From Roseburia sp. (GTDB lineage: Bacteria; Bacillota; Clostridia; Lachnospirales; Lachnospiraceae), in contig JAMPFV010000028.1 in NCBI GenBank assembly GCA_023664265.1, positions 1 through 35,852 of the forward strand: DNA of 35,852 nt, written 5' to 3'. The first letter of the stretch is position 1, and each line of letters starts with the position of its first letter. Below, piece after piece: positions 7,298-15,504 of this stretch. The position numbers and the translations under genes were made by a program. The notes below the pieces were generated by a model. That model saw nothing but the letters and a program-made list of their open reading frames with translations. It had not been told where the DNA came from and searched no databases.

Positions 7298-10200
7298 CTA
7301 TACCCGCTCCACGCCGAGCGTCACCGTCTCTCCATTGACATTCCATTCCTTGGCGCTTCCGCCCTGTCCGTATTGGAAGGCGTCTGCGAGCACCTTCTCA
7401 CCGATGGCGTCCGCATTCTTCCGAATCAGCTCCGCAAGCTTCTCATTGCCGCTCACATACACCGTGATATGGTCTGTCACCTCAAAGTCGGAATCCTTGC
7501 GCATGGTCTGGATTTTGCTGATAACCTCGTACACAAAACCCTCCTCGATCAGCTCCTGTGTCAGGTTCGTGTCGAGCACCACCGTCACGGTATTATCCGC
7601 CTCCGTGACATAGCCCTCCTTCTGAGAAATGTCGATCAGCAAATCCTCCTCCGCCAGACAAACTTCCGTGCCGTTCACGTCAAAGCGCAGGACGCCGTTG
7701 GCCTTCAGCTCATCCATCGCGGCATTGCCGTCAACGGAGGCGAGCACCTTCTGAATGCCGCCAAGCTGCTTCCCGTATTTCGGCCCTACCGTCCGAAGCT
7801 GCGGCTTGAAGGTATAGGTCGTGAAGGCCCGCACGTCCTCCGTAAAGACCACCTTCTTCACGTTCAGCTCCTCCTCGATGATTTCCTGATAGAAGGCGCT
7901 CAGCGTAAACGGCGCCTTGACAAACATCGTACTGACAGGCTGGCGGTTCTTGATGTTCGCGGTATTCCTGCACGCGCGTCCCATCACGACGGTCTTTAAG
8001 ACCGCCTCCATATCCGCCTCCAACTGCTTATCGATAAGCGCCTCGTCCACAGACGGGAAGTCACACAGATGAATGCTCTCCGGCGCGGACGAATCGATGC
8101 TGCATACAAGGTTGCGGTAGATGTCCTCCGTCATAAACGGTATCATCGGCGCCGCCGCCTTCGCAATCGTGACAAGCGCTGTGTAGAGCGTCATGTACGC
8201 GTTAATCTTATCCTGCTCCATGCCCTTCGCCCAGAACCGCTCACGGCTGCGCCGCACATACCAGTTGCTCATCTCATCCACAAACTCCTGAAGCGCGCGC
8301 GCCGCCTCGGGGATCCGATAGTTCTCAAGGTTATGGTCAACCTCCTTCACAACGGAATTGAGCTTCGACAAAAGCCATTTATCCATAACCGGCAGTCCGT
8401 CGTATTCCAGCGTATATTTTGTCGCGTCAAAGCTGTCGATATTCGCGTACAGCACAAAGAACGCATAGGTGTTCCAGAGCGTCCCCATGAACTTGCGCTG
8501 TCCCTCCTGCACCGCCCTTCCGTGGAAGCGGTTCGGGAGCCACGGCGCCGAATTGATATAGAAATACCAGCGAATCGCGTCCGCGCCATAGGTCTCCAGC
8601 GCCTCGAACGGGTCTATGGCATTTCCCTTGGATTTGCTCATCTTCTGACCATTCTCATCCTGCACATGCCCAAGGACAATGACGTTCTCATACGGCGCCT
8701 TGTTGAACAGCAGCGTGGATTCCGCCATCAGGGAGTAGAACCAGCCTCTCGTCTGGTCCACGGCCTCCGAGATGAACTGCGCGGGGAACTGCTGCTCGAA
8801 CAGCTCCTTATTCTCAAACGGATAATGGTGCTGCGCAAACGGCATTGCGCCGGAGTCAAACCAGCAGTCAATGACCTCGGGAACCCTGTGCATCTCCTTC
8901 CCGCACTCCGGACAGGGCAGCGCCACCTCGTCAATATACGGCCTGTGAAGCTCGACCTTGGCCGCCTCGGGCTTTCCGCTGCGCTGTGCAAGCTCCTCGC
9001 GGCTGCCGATGCATTCCTGCCGGCCGCATGCGCACTCCCATACCGGAAGCGGCGTTCCCCAATAGCGGTTTCTCGAGATGCCCCAGTCCTGAATATTCTC
9101 AAGCCAGTCGCCAAAGCGCCCCTTTCCAATGGATTCCGGTATCCAGTTGACGGTGTTGTTGTTGCGCACCAAGTCCTCCTTTACCGCCGTCATTTTGATA
9201 AACCAAGACTCCCGCGCGTAGTAGATGAGCGGGGTATCGCAGCGCCAGCAGTGTGGATAATCATGCTCAAACTTCGGCGCGTCAAACAGCAGTCCCTTCG
9301 CCTCCAAATCCTTCAAGATCATCGGGTCTGCCTTCTTGACAAAGATGCCCGCATAGGACGTCTCCTCCGTCAGCTCGCCCTTCCCGTTTACAAGCTGTAC
9401 AAACGGAAGGTCATACTTTCTGCCGACCGCCGCGTCATCCTCACCAAACGCGGGCGCGATATGGACGATTCCGGTACCATCCGTCATTGTGACATAGGTG
9501 TCACATGTGATAAAATGCGCTTTTTTGTGCTGCTTCGCTATAATGTCCGCCGCGAAATCAAACAGCGGCTCATACGCCTTGTGCTCCAGGTCCGTTCCCT
9601 TATAGGTCTCAAGCACCTCATACGCCGCGGCGCCCTCCTCCTGCGAAAGCTTGCCGAGCACCTTATCCAGAAGCGCCTGCGCCATATAGTAGGTATAGCC
9701 GTCCGCGGCCTTTACCTTACAGTAAGTCTCCTCCGGATTCACACAGAGCGCCACGTTCGACGGCAGCGTCCACGGGGTTGTCGTCCATGCGAGGAAGTAC
9801 GCGTCCTCACCGACAACGCGGAAGCGGACGACCGCAGAACGCTCCTTCACGGTCTTATAGCCCTGCGCAACCTCCTGTGAGGAGAGCGGTGTCCCACAGC
9901 GGGGGCAGTACGGAACAATCTTAAAGCCCTTGTACAGCAGCTTCTTATCCCAAATCTGCTTGAGCGCCCACCACTCGGACTCGATAAAGTTATCGTCATA
10001 GGTGACATAGGGGTCATCCATATCAGCCCAGAATCCCACGGTGCCGGAGAAATCTTCCCACATGCCTTTATATTTCCAGACGGATTCCTTGCACTTTTTG
10101 ATAAACGGCTCCATACCGTAAGCCTCTATCTGATCCTTCCCGTTCAGCCCGAGCAGTTTCTCCACCTCAAGCTCCACCGGAAGCCCGTGGGTGTCCCAGC

Positions 10201-10450
10201 CCGCCTTGCGCGGAACCATATAGCCCTTCATCGTCCGATACCGCGGTATCATGTCCTTGATCACGCGCGTGAGCACATGGCCGATATGCGGTTTTCCGTT
10301 CGCTGTCGGCGGCCCGTCATAAAAGGTATAGGTCTCCCCCTCCCTGCGGCTCTCCATGCTCTTGCGGAAGATATCGTTCTCCCGCCAGAACTTCTCAACG
10401 GCTTTCTCCCTGTCAACAAAATTCATGTCTGTCGATACCTTTTGATACAT
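7298..10450 (-). CDS. ileS: Isoleucyl-tRNA synthetase, eukaryote-like type 2
   Basis: This 1050-residue class I synthetase charges tRNA-Ile. The HIGH motif is at 55-58 (KPHIGHVL) and KMSKS at 603-607. The editing domain lies between them (about 190-390), and the anticodon-binding domain includes DEMSNWYVRRSRERFW. That motif, GWDTHGLPVE near the N-terminus, and the lack of the C-terminal zinc finger of the E. coli-type enzyme point to the eukaryote-like type 2 group. Type 2 enzymes in bacteria are known for low mupirocin sensitivity. The start at 10450 is set by GGGAGGACGACGATG; the frame is open further upstream, but only into the leader. Expression is governed by the T-box leader upstream. 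Confidence 0.96.
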   Translation of the reverse strand: MYQKVSTDMNFVDREKAVEKFWRENDIFRKSMESRREGETYTFYDGPPTANGKPHIGHVLTRVIKDMIPRYRTMKGYMVPRKAGWDTHGLPVELEVEKLLGLNGKDQIEAYGMEPFIKKCKESVWKYKGMWEDFSGTVGFWADMDDPYVTYDDNFIESEWWALKQIWDKKLLYKGFKIVPYCPRCGTPLSSQEVAQGYKTVKERSAVVRFRVVGEDAYFLAWTTTPWTLPSNVALCVNPEETYCKVKAADGYTYYMAQALLDKVLGKLSQEEGAAAYEVLETYKGTDLEHKAYEPLFDFAADIIAKQHKKAHFITCDTYVTMTDGTGIVHIAPAFGEDDAAVGRKYDLPFVQLVNGKGELTEETSYAGIFVKKADPMILKDLEAKGLLFDAPKFEHDYPHCWRCDTPLIYYARESWFIKMTAVKEDLVRNNNTVNWIPESIGKGRFGDWLENIQDWGISRNRYWGTPLPVWECACGRQECIGSREELAQRSGKPEAAKVELHRPYIDEVALPCPECGKEMHRVPEVIDCWFDSGAMPFAQHHYPFENKELFEQQFPAQFISEAVDQTRGWFYSLMAESTLLFNKAPYENVIVLGHVQDENGQKMSKSKGNAIDPFEALETYGADAIRWYFYINSAPWLPNRFHGRAVQEGQRKFMGTLWNTYAFFVLYANIDSFDATKYTLEYDGLPVMDKWLLSKLNSVVKEVDHNLENYRIPEAARALQEFVDEMSNWYVRRSRERFWAKGMEQDKINAYMTLYTALVTIAKAAAPMIPFMTEDIYRNLVCSIDSSAPESIHLCDFPSVDEALIDKQLEADMEAVLKTVVMGRACRNTANIKNRQPVSTMFVKAPFTLSAFYQEIIEEELNVKKVVFTEDVRAFTTYTFKPQLRTVGPKYGKQLGGIQKVLASVDGNAAMDELKANGVLRFDVNGTEVCLAEEDLLIDISQKEGYVTEADNTVTVVLDTNLTQELIEEGFVYEVISKIQTMRKDSDFEVTDHITVYVSGNEKLAELIRKNADAIGEKVLADAFQYGQGGSAKEWNVNGETVTLGVERV

Positions 10451-10473
10451 CGTCGTCCTCCCTCTTGATTTGA

Positions 10474-10531
10474 CCCTCGCGGCATTCGCCAAATGCTCGT
10501 GCAAGCACGCACTTGGCTCATTGCTCGCGGG
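10474..10531. repeat. Long imperfect palindrome between the T-box terminator and ileS
   Basis: The core GCCAAGTGC-GTGC-TT-GCAC-GA-GCATTTGGC forms a nearly unbroken stem, extended by GCA/TGC, GCG/CGC and CCC/GGG pairs with small bulges, for 58 bases in all. It lies after the T-box terminator and before the ribosome site. It resembles a dispersed palindromic element more than part of the T-box. I see no second copy in this window. Confidence 0.6.
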
Positions 10532-10816
10532 AATAAATAAGGCCCTCAATCCTGTAAGTAGGACGAGGGCCTTGTATCGCTATACCACCTAATTACAATG
10601 TACTCCTTCGGGACTTCTCCCGCAATTCATACCTGTTTCCTGTAACGTGGAAAAAACGTCAGTCCCTACTACGCACCGCACGACACGGGCCTTTCAGTCT
10701 GCAACTCAGGAGTGATATTCCATTATCCGCTACTCGTATCGGCTCCCACCAGCCCCGACTCTCTGCGACTTTCCCTGATAATGTACTGTCTCCGTCATAG
10801 TCTTTCCTGCTATATA
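10532..10816 (-). promoter_or_regulatory. T-box riboswitch leader (isoleucine)
   Basis: The minus-strand leader ends with the T-box motif AGGTGGTATAGCG (10578-10590) and a terminator: AAGGCCCTC (10539-10547) pairs with GAGGGCCTT (10565-10573) and is followed by TTATTTATT. A specifier ATC, an Ile codon, lies in GGAATATCACTCC (ATC at 10714-10716), consistent with sensing uncharged tRNA-Ile. When uncharged tRNA binds, the antiterminator forms and ileS is read. The stem I boundary is approximate. Confidence 0.9.
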
Positions 10817-10822
10817 TAAGGT

Positions 10823-10852
10823 ATTATAACCACACGAATATTCTCTTGTCAA
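10823..10852 (-). promoter_or_regulatory. Promoter of the ileS T-box transcript
   Basis: TTGACA (10847-10852) and TATAAT (10823-10828) are both perfect, with an 18-base spacer, placed just before the leader RNA. Confidence 0.8.
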
Positions 10853-10898
10853 GAACCATATTTCCGGTACCGCTCAAGCCTTTAACGACCGCCACTGA

Positions 10899-12479
10899 TT
10901 AATTGCAGCCCAGCTCTGCCCAGCTTGATGCGCCCAGAATCGGAAGCAGGTAATCCGTATTGCCCACATCCATTATGCGGAAAGCCTCGTAAGCCGGCTT
11001 CGGCGCTCCCGTAACGGACATAATGCCAACCGCCATGCCGTCACCCGCTACCTCTGCAGCATGGTCAATCTGACGATGGATGATAACGCCCTCTATGCAG
11101 GGATTCTGCGCCGCGAGCTTATATGCGTATACCATCGCCGCCGCCTGTATCTGCTCGTTGGTCGCTATCTGCGCGTTCGCGGAGGTGAAGCCCATCTCCG
11201 AAATAATGATATGACGAATGTTTCCGGTCGGTGAAAGCATCGCCGGCTGCATCATATGATTCGTAACCACGTCCAGATTGGAAGGATTCACCATCTTTGA
11301 ATTGTCCGTATGGTCAATCAGCTTCAGTCCCGCGTAAGCAGGAGGCAGATTCCAGAAAGTCGCGTTGAACAGCGGAACCGGATGCGGGTGGAAAGAAAGT
11401 CCCCAGTCAATGTTGCCGGTAGCGGTAATCTCCGCCGCAAACTTGTCAAGAACGTCTCTTCCTCTGTAAGCCAGCGTATTGCTGTCCGTATGCGTCCATC
11501 TCTGGTCAATGTTCAAAAATACGCGCGCGCCCGCATTCTGGCTCTTGATCGCGTTGTAGCATACACGGAACTCCTTCGCGTACTGCACGGAGAACTGGTC
11601 AACGTCCATGTTACCCGCATAATGCCACGGTGAATTGTTGTTGATCTCATTTCCGATAATCCAATTGTGGATGGTTCCCTTGTCGCCGCCGGAATAGCGG
11701 TTTGCAAGGAAGGACATCAGCGCCTCAATCTTCTCTGTACCGCCCTGCTCCGCCACATTGAGCGCATAGCAGTTCATTCCCGGCACACGCGCCGCCGGAA
11801 GAAGCAGATCCGCCGTCGCGGGATTAAAGCTGTTCTTGACAACCATTACCACGTTACAGCCCGAATTGCTGAGCAGTCTCACAACCGCGTCATACTCCGC
11901 CACAACGCCGGCGTTAAAGCTGTAGGTCTTTCCGTTGTACTGATAATTGGTGCCGCCGCCCACGAAAAATCTGCTGACATCAAGCTCATAGGACGCATAG
12001 CCCGTGCCAAGCGCCGTAAGCTCCTTCGTATACTGCCAATCGGCCGTAAGCCCCTTCTTGGAGCGAAGCGGATAGCCGGTCGCCTTCGTCGCAACCGCCT
12101 CCGGATTGGTGATATACATCTCGTTGCTGACCGGCACAAACGCGCCGTTCTGAATCGTAGCTACCACAAATCTCGAGTACAGCTTTGAATTTGCCGTATT
12201 GAGATTCAACGGTGTCACAAAGGTCGCAATCTCCCCTGCAGGCGCTGTCGCGCAGTAGTCCATCCGCACGCCGATTCCGGCCTCGTACGGCTTCAGCTCA
12301 AATAAGTAATACATTCCGTCGCCTGTGGGAACATTCCCTACGGATATTACCACGATGTCCTGCCCCGCTATGGTGCAGTTGTTAATCGTCGCCTTCTCTC
12401 CCGCGGCGAACACGCTGACCTGCATCATCAGGGTCAGAAGCATCGTGAGGATAAATCCCAAGCCCCATCTTTTTTTCAT
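10899..12479 (-). CDS. Secreted DUF5722 family protein, putative glycoside hydrolase (copy 2)
   Basis: This 526-residue protein has a signal peptide (basic start, hydrophobic run, likely cleavage near VFAAG). An N-terminal beta domain (about 28-130, with YYLFELKPY) precedes a TIM-barrel-like domain. WIIGNEINNN places Glu278 after Asn, the acid/base pattern of glycosidase clan A. Glu428 in IIISEMGFTS fits the nucleophile position, and SFHPHPVPL contributes typical active-site histidines. The protein ends LPILGASSWAELGCN, nearly identical to the tail of its upstream paralogue. DUF5722 proteins are mostly uncharacterised, so substrate is unknown and catalysis is inferred. It lies 103 bases after the paralogue and has a GGGAGAAG ribosome site, so it is probably read from the same promoter. 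There is no anchor motif; it is probably released or held by its tail. Confidence 0.85.
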   Translation of the reverse strand: MKKRWGLGFILTMLLTLMMQVSVFAAGEKATINNCTIAGQDIVVISVGNVPTGDGMYYLFELKPYEAGIGVRMDYCATAPAGEIATFVTPLNLNTANSKLYSRFVVATIQNGAFVPVSNEMYITNPEAVATKATGYPLRSKKGLTADWQYTKELTALGTGYASYELDVSRFFVGGGTNYQYNGKTYSFNAGVVAEYDAVVRLLSNSGCNVVMVVKNSFNPATADLLLPAARVPGMNCYALNVAEQGGTEKIEALMSFLANRYSGGDKGTIHNWIIGNEINNNSPWHYAGNMDVDQFSVQYAKEFRVCYNAIKSQNAGARVFLNIDQRWTHTDSNTLAYRGRDVLDKFAAEITATGNIDWGLSFHPHPVPLFNATFWNLPPAYAGLKLIDHTDNSKMVNPSNLDVVTNHMMQPAMLSPTGNIRHIIISEMGFTSANAQIATNEQIQAAAMVYAYKLAAQNPCIEGVIIHRQIDHAAEVAGDGMAVGIMSVTGAPKPAYEAFRIMDVGNTDYLLPILGASSWAELGCN

Positions 12480-12582
12480 CTTGTCTTCTCCCTTCCTCTT
12501 TGGATACTCTTCTTGGTTCAGTCTGTCCCGTCCCTTGGTTTACGGCAGAGTCCTCCCTGCCCGGTTCCCCCGCTGCGTCTCC

Positions 12583-14190
12583 TTAATTACAGCCCAATGC
12601 CGCCCAGCTTGACGCGCCGATGATCGGCAGTGCAAACTGCGTGTATGCAGCGGACTGCGGCGTATCAATATACTTAAACACGTCATAAATCTGCTTGGGC
12701 GTCGTAACCCAGCCGTTGGCGTCACAGTTATAGAGGCCGCAGGCAATACCGTCCGCATTCTTCTCGTAGACATTATCCACGGTTCTGTGTACGATAAAAG
12801 CCTTGATATACGGATTCGTCTCCGCAAGCTTATATGCATATGCAAACGAAGCCGCCTGTGTTGCCTCGTTGGAGGTCTGTGAATTAAACAATATCTCGGA
12901 TATGCAGATGTACCGCACCTGTCCGTTCGGAGCAAGGTAAGCAGGCTGCGCCATATAGTTCGTAAATACTTCCATATTCTGAGGATTGATCATCTTGGTG
13001 TTTGCCGTATGGTCAATCAGCTTGAGCGCTTTGTATTCCCTGGGCATATCCCAGAACCGCGCCGCCGTCAGCGGAACCGGATGCGGATGCCATGCAACGC
13101 CCCAGTCCACATTGCCGTGGGAAGCCACATCCACCGTGAAAGCGTCGATGAACTTCTTCGCGGCATACTGATTCGCCGTACCGTCCTCCCAGTTCCATCT
13201 CTGGTCGATGCAGGTCAGAACCCGCGCGTTCGCATTCTCGCTCTTGATGGCGTTGTAGCACATGCGAAACGCTTTCTCATATTCCAATGTAAAGTTCGTC
13301 ACGTTATAGTTGCCCGAAAAATACCACGGGTTATTGTTATTTACCTCATTTCCGATAATCCAGTTGGAGATCAGTCCCGTCACCGGATTGCTGTAACGCG
13401 AAGCCAGGAAGGACATCAGCGCCTCAATCGACTCCGCACCCTGCTGCTCATCCGTGTTAAACGCATAATGCCGATACCCCTTCACGCGCGCGGCCGGCTT
13501 TATCGTCATAAGCGTCGTGTCATTGTAGAAGTTGACAATGTTCATCGTAACCTCTACCTGCTGCATCGCAAACAGCGACATGACCATATCATACTCAGCC
13601 ACCACCGACTGATTGAAGCTGTAGGTTTTTCCATTATATGTATAGGGAAGACCCGCACCCGGCTGAAAAAATCTGTCGATTGCCAGCTCATAGCTCGCGT
13701 GCTGCACACCCAAATCGGTGAGGGCCAGAATGCCCGCATTGTCAGCCGTAATGCCCTTGATGGAGGTCGTCACCGGATTCAACGCCGTATGGGTTGCAAT
13801 CGCCTCCGGATTGGTGATGTAAAACTCCTGGCTCACCGGCACGAATACGTTTCCGTTCTTCACGGCTACAATGAACTTGGAATAGAGCTTCGAGACCGCC
13901 GTTCCCTGATCCAATGTGGTAACAAACGTGACCGTACCCGCCTTCACGGCCGTAGCGCAGAAGTCCTGCCTGCTGCCGATTTCGTTCTGATAAGGCTTCA
14001 GCTCAAATAAATAATAGTTGTTATCCTCGCTCGGCACTGCCTCGGGCGCCGATGCGACAACCGTGATCTGGTTGGCGCCGCTGATAATACATTGATTGAT
14101 GGTTACGCTTCCTGCGGCGAAGGCCGTCATCTGCATCAGACATACAAACGTCAGGCACAGCACCGCCCATAGTGTCAGTTTCTTCTTCAT
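12583..14190 (-). CDS. Secreted DUF5722 family protein, putative glycoside hydrolase (copy 1)
   Basis: This 535-residue paralogue of the following gene has the same architecture: signal peptide (cleavage near AFAAG), an N-terminal beta domain with YYLFELKPY, then a barrel-like domain. WIIGNEVNNN carries candidate acid/base Glu282 and ICISEILFNS candidate nucleophile Glu432. WHPHPVPL and HTANTKMINPQNMEV are shared with the second copy, as is the tail GASSWAALGCN. The two catalytic-like glutamates are conserved in both, so neither copy looks inactivated. It has a GGAGG ribosome site and a near-perfect promoter. The copies differ widely in the middle, so this is an old tandem duplication that may have split in substrate preference. 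Confidence 0.85.
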   Translation of the reverse strand: MKKKLTLWAVLCLTFVCLMQMTAFAAGSVTINQCIISGANQITVVASAPEAVPSEDNNYYLFELKPYQNEIGSRQDFCATAVKAGTVTFVTTLDQGTAVSKLYSKFIVAVKNGNVFVPVSQEFYITNPEAIATHTALNPVTTSIKGITADNAGILALTDLGVQHASYELAIDRFFQPGAGLPYTYNGKTYSFNQSVVAEYDMVMSLFAMQQVEVTMNIVNFYNDTTLMTIKPAARVKGYRHYAFNTDEQQGAESIEALMSFLASRYSNPVTGLISNWIIGNEVNNNNPWYFSGNYNVTNFTLEYEKAFRMCYNAIKSENANARVLTCIDQRWNWEDGTANQYAAKKFIDAFTVDVASHGNVDWGVAWHPHPVPLTAARFWDMPREYKALKLIDHTANTKMINPQNMEVFTNYMAQPAYLAPNGQVRYICISEILFNSQTSNEATQAASFAYAYKLAETNPYIKAFIVHRTVDNVYEKNADGIACGLYNCDANGWVTTPKQIYDVFKYIDTPQSAAYTQFALPIIGASSWAALGCN

Positions 14191-14235
14191 TTGTTACCTC
14201 CATTGGAATATTTGACATTTAAAGTGACCGTCTTT

Positions 14236-14264
14236 ATTATACAATCCCCCGGCAAAATTTTCAA
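14236..14264 (-). promoter_or_regulatory. Promoter of the DUF5722 gene pair
   Basis: TTGAAA (14259-14264) and TATAAT (14236-14241) are separated by 17 bases, about 45 bases before the first DUF5722 start. Confidence 0.75.
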
Positions 14265-14355
14265 TAAGATTATGGCTAAGAGGGCAGTATGAAAATTTTA
14301 CCATTTTCCCCGCCGCTTTGCAAGCGTTTTTCAGCCGTTATTTGCATACCGGTTG

Positions 14356-15456
14356 TTATTTATGTATCGGCTTCGCATGCCCCTCCCCTACGAGCCTGCA
14401 GGCCCGGGGAATCCGCCGCAACAGCTCCACGACGGCAGCCGACACCGCCAGCACAATCGCCGTCTCCGCCAGATTCACGCCGTATCGCGGCTCCCAATTC
14501 CTGCTGACCGGAGAGAGGACATACGGTATCAGAATGCCGGAGATCATGTAAACGCCAAAGCCTCTTCGCCCCAGATACGCCACCGCCCGCACGCCGCGAG
14601 ACTGCTCTCCGCACAGCCGCAACAGCGCCCTCCACACGAAAAACCAGAAGACAATGCCGCAAAGCCCCACCAGAAATCTGTAGCCGTCGATTCTCAGCTG
14701 CACGATATAGTCCTTCCCGATCAGCTTATAGCCTGTCAGATAGATAAAAGAGTCCGCCGTAAAAAGAGAGACCAGCGAAAAAAACACAAGCCCGCTCGCA
14801 AGAATTGTCAAAGCGCACCGTCCCCGGTCCTCCCGAAGGATTTCCCGGAAGAGCTTTTTTGATAACAATCGTTCTTTATTCTTGTTCACATAAAACCCGA
14901 TCAGATAATAGGGCAGCATATATTTATACGCATTCAGGCCCAGCCCGTCCGGCGTGATAAACATCGCCGCAAAAATCAACGCGTAAAGCCACACCGAATC
15001 CCGAAGCCGGTAATGCATCAGACAGACCAGCAGAAAGGAGTACAATATCGCCCACAGAAACCAGAAATTCGTCAATATCCCAAGCACGGCATCCTTCAGC
15101 AGAACGCCCGGCCCCCGATAGAGATACGCCCCCGCCGCAAGCAGATACGCAAATTCAATCAGCTTCCACGCGACAATCGGCACCAGCAGATACACGCACT
15201 TCCTCCCGATCATCCGGATTCGCTCCTCAGGGGTTTCCGCATCCCGGACGCCGGGCCACGCATACCAGCCGCTGATTATCATAAACAGTGGCATGTGAAA
15301 GCTGTAGATAAAGCGGTACAGGCTGTCATTAAAATAACATTCGTTTTCTAAATATGCCTGCCCGCTGCCCGACTGAATGCAATGCCCCAGCACTACCAGA
15401 ACGGCCCCAAAGCCCTTTAAGACATCCGGCAGAACATCTCTCCGGCGTTCCCCCAT
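14356..15456 (-). CDS. Acyltransferase family 3 membrane protein (fucose 4-O-acetylase-like)
   Basis: This 366-residue protein has about ten predicted membrane helices and the acyltransferase 3 layout. The N-terminal helix carries DVLKGFGAVLVVLGHC with the candidate active His25. FIYSFHMPLFMIISG is the second conserved block typical of the fucose 4-O-acetylase group, which moves acetyl or other acyl groups onto extracellular sugars. The ribosome site is AAAGGGG. It starts 48 bases after the large exported protein gene and is probably the last gene of that operon. The acceptor is unknown; a cell-surface glycan is the natural guess. Confidence 0.85.
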   Translation of the reverse strand: MGERRRDVLPDVLKGFGAVLVVLGHCIQSGSGQAYLENECYFNDSLYRFIYSFHMPLFMIISGWYAWPGVRDAETPEERIRMIGRKCVYLLVPIVAWKLIEFAYLLAAGAYLYRGPGVLLKDAVLGILTNFWFLWAILYSFLLVCLMHYRLRDSVWLYALIFAAMFITPDGLGLNAYKYMLPYYLIGFYVNKNKERLLSKKLFREILREDRGRCALTILASGLVFFSLVSLFTADSFIYLTGYKLIGKDYIVQLRIDGYRFLVGLCGIVFWFFVWRALLRLCGEQSRGVRAVAYLGRRGFGVYMISGILIPYVLSPVSRNWEPRYGVNLAETAIVLAVSAAVVELLRRIPRACRLVGEGHAKPIHK

Positions 15457-15504
15457 TCGCGTTTACCCCTTTCAAGCCGCCTAATCTCCATTCAAAATCC
15501 CCCG

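Noticed and set aside
8069..9880. Long open frame (603 codons) on the plus strand opposite ileS
   Set aside because: It is antisense to a clearly coding synthetase; its Arg/Leu/His-rich composition is the mirror of the GC-rich codon usage of ileS and it has no family motif or ribosome site.
10451..10549. 33-residue N-terminal extension of IleRS
   Set aside because: It would be encoded by the T-box terminator and palindrome region; the strong ribosome site GGGAGGACGACG sets the start at 10450.
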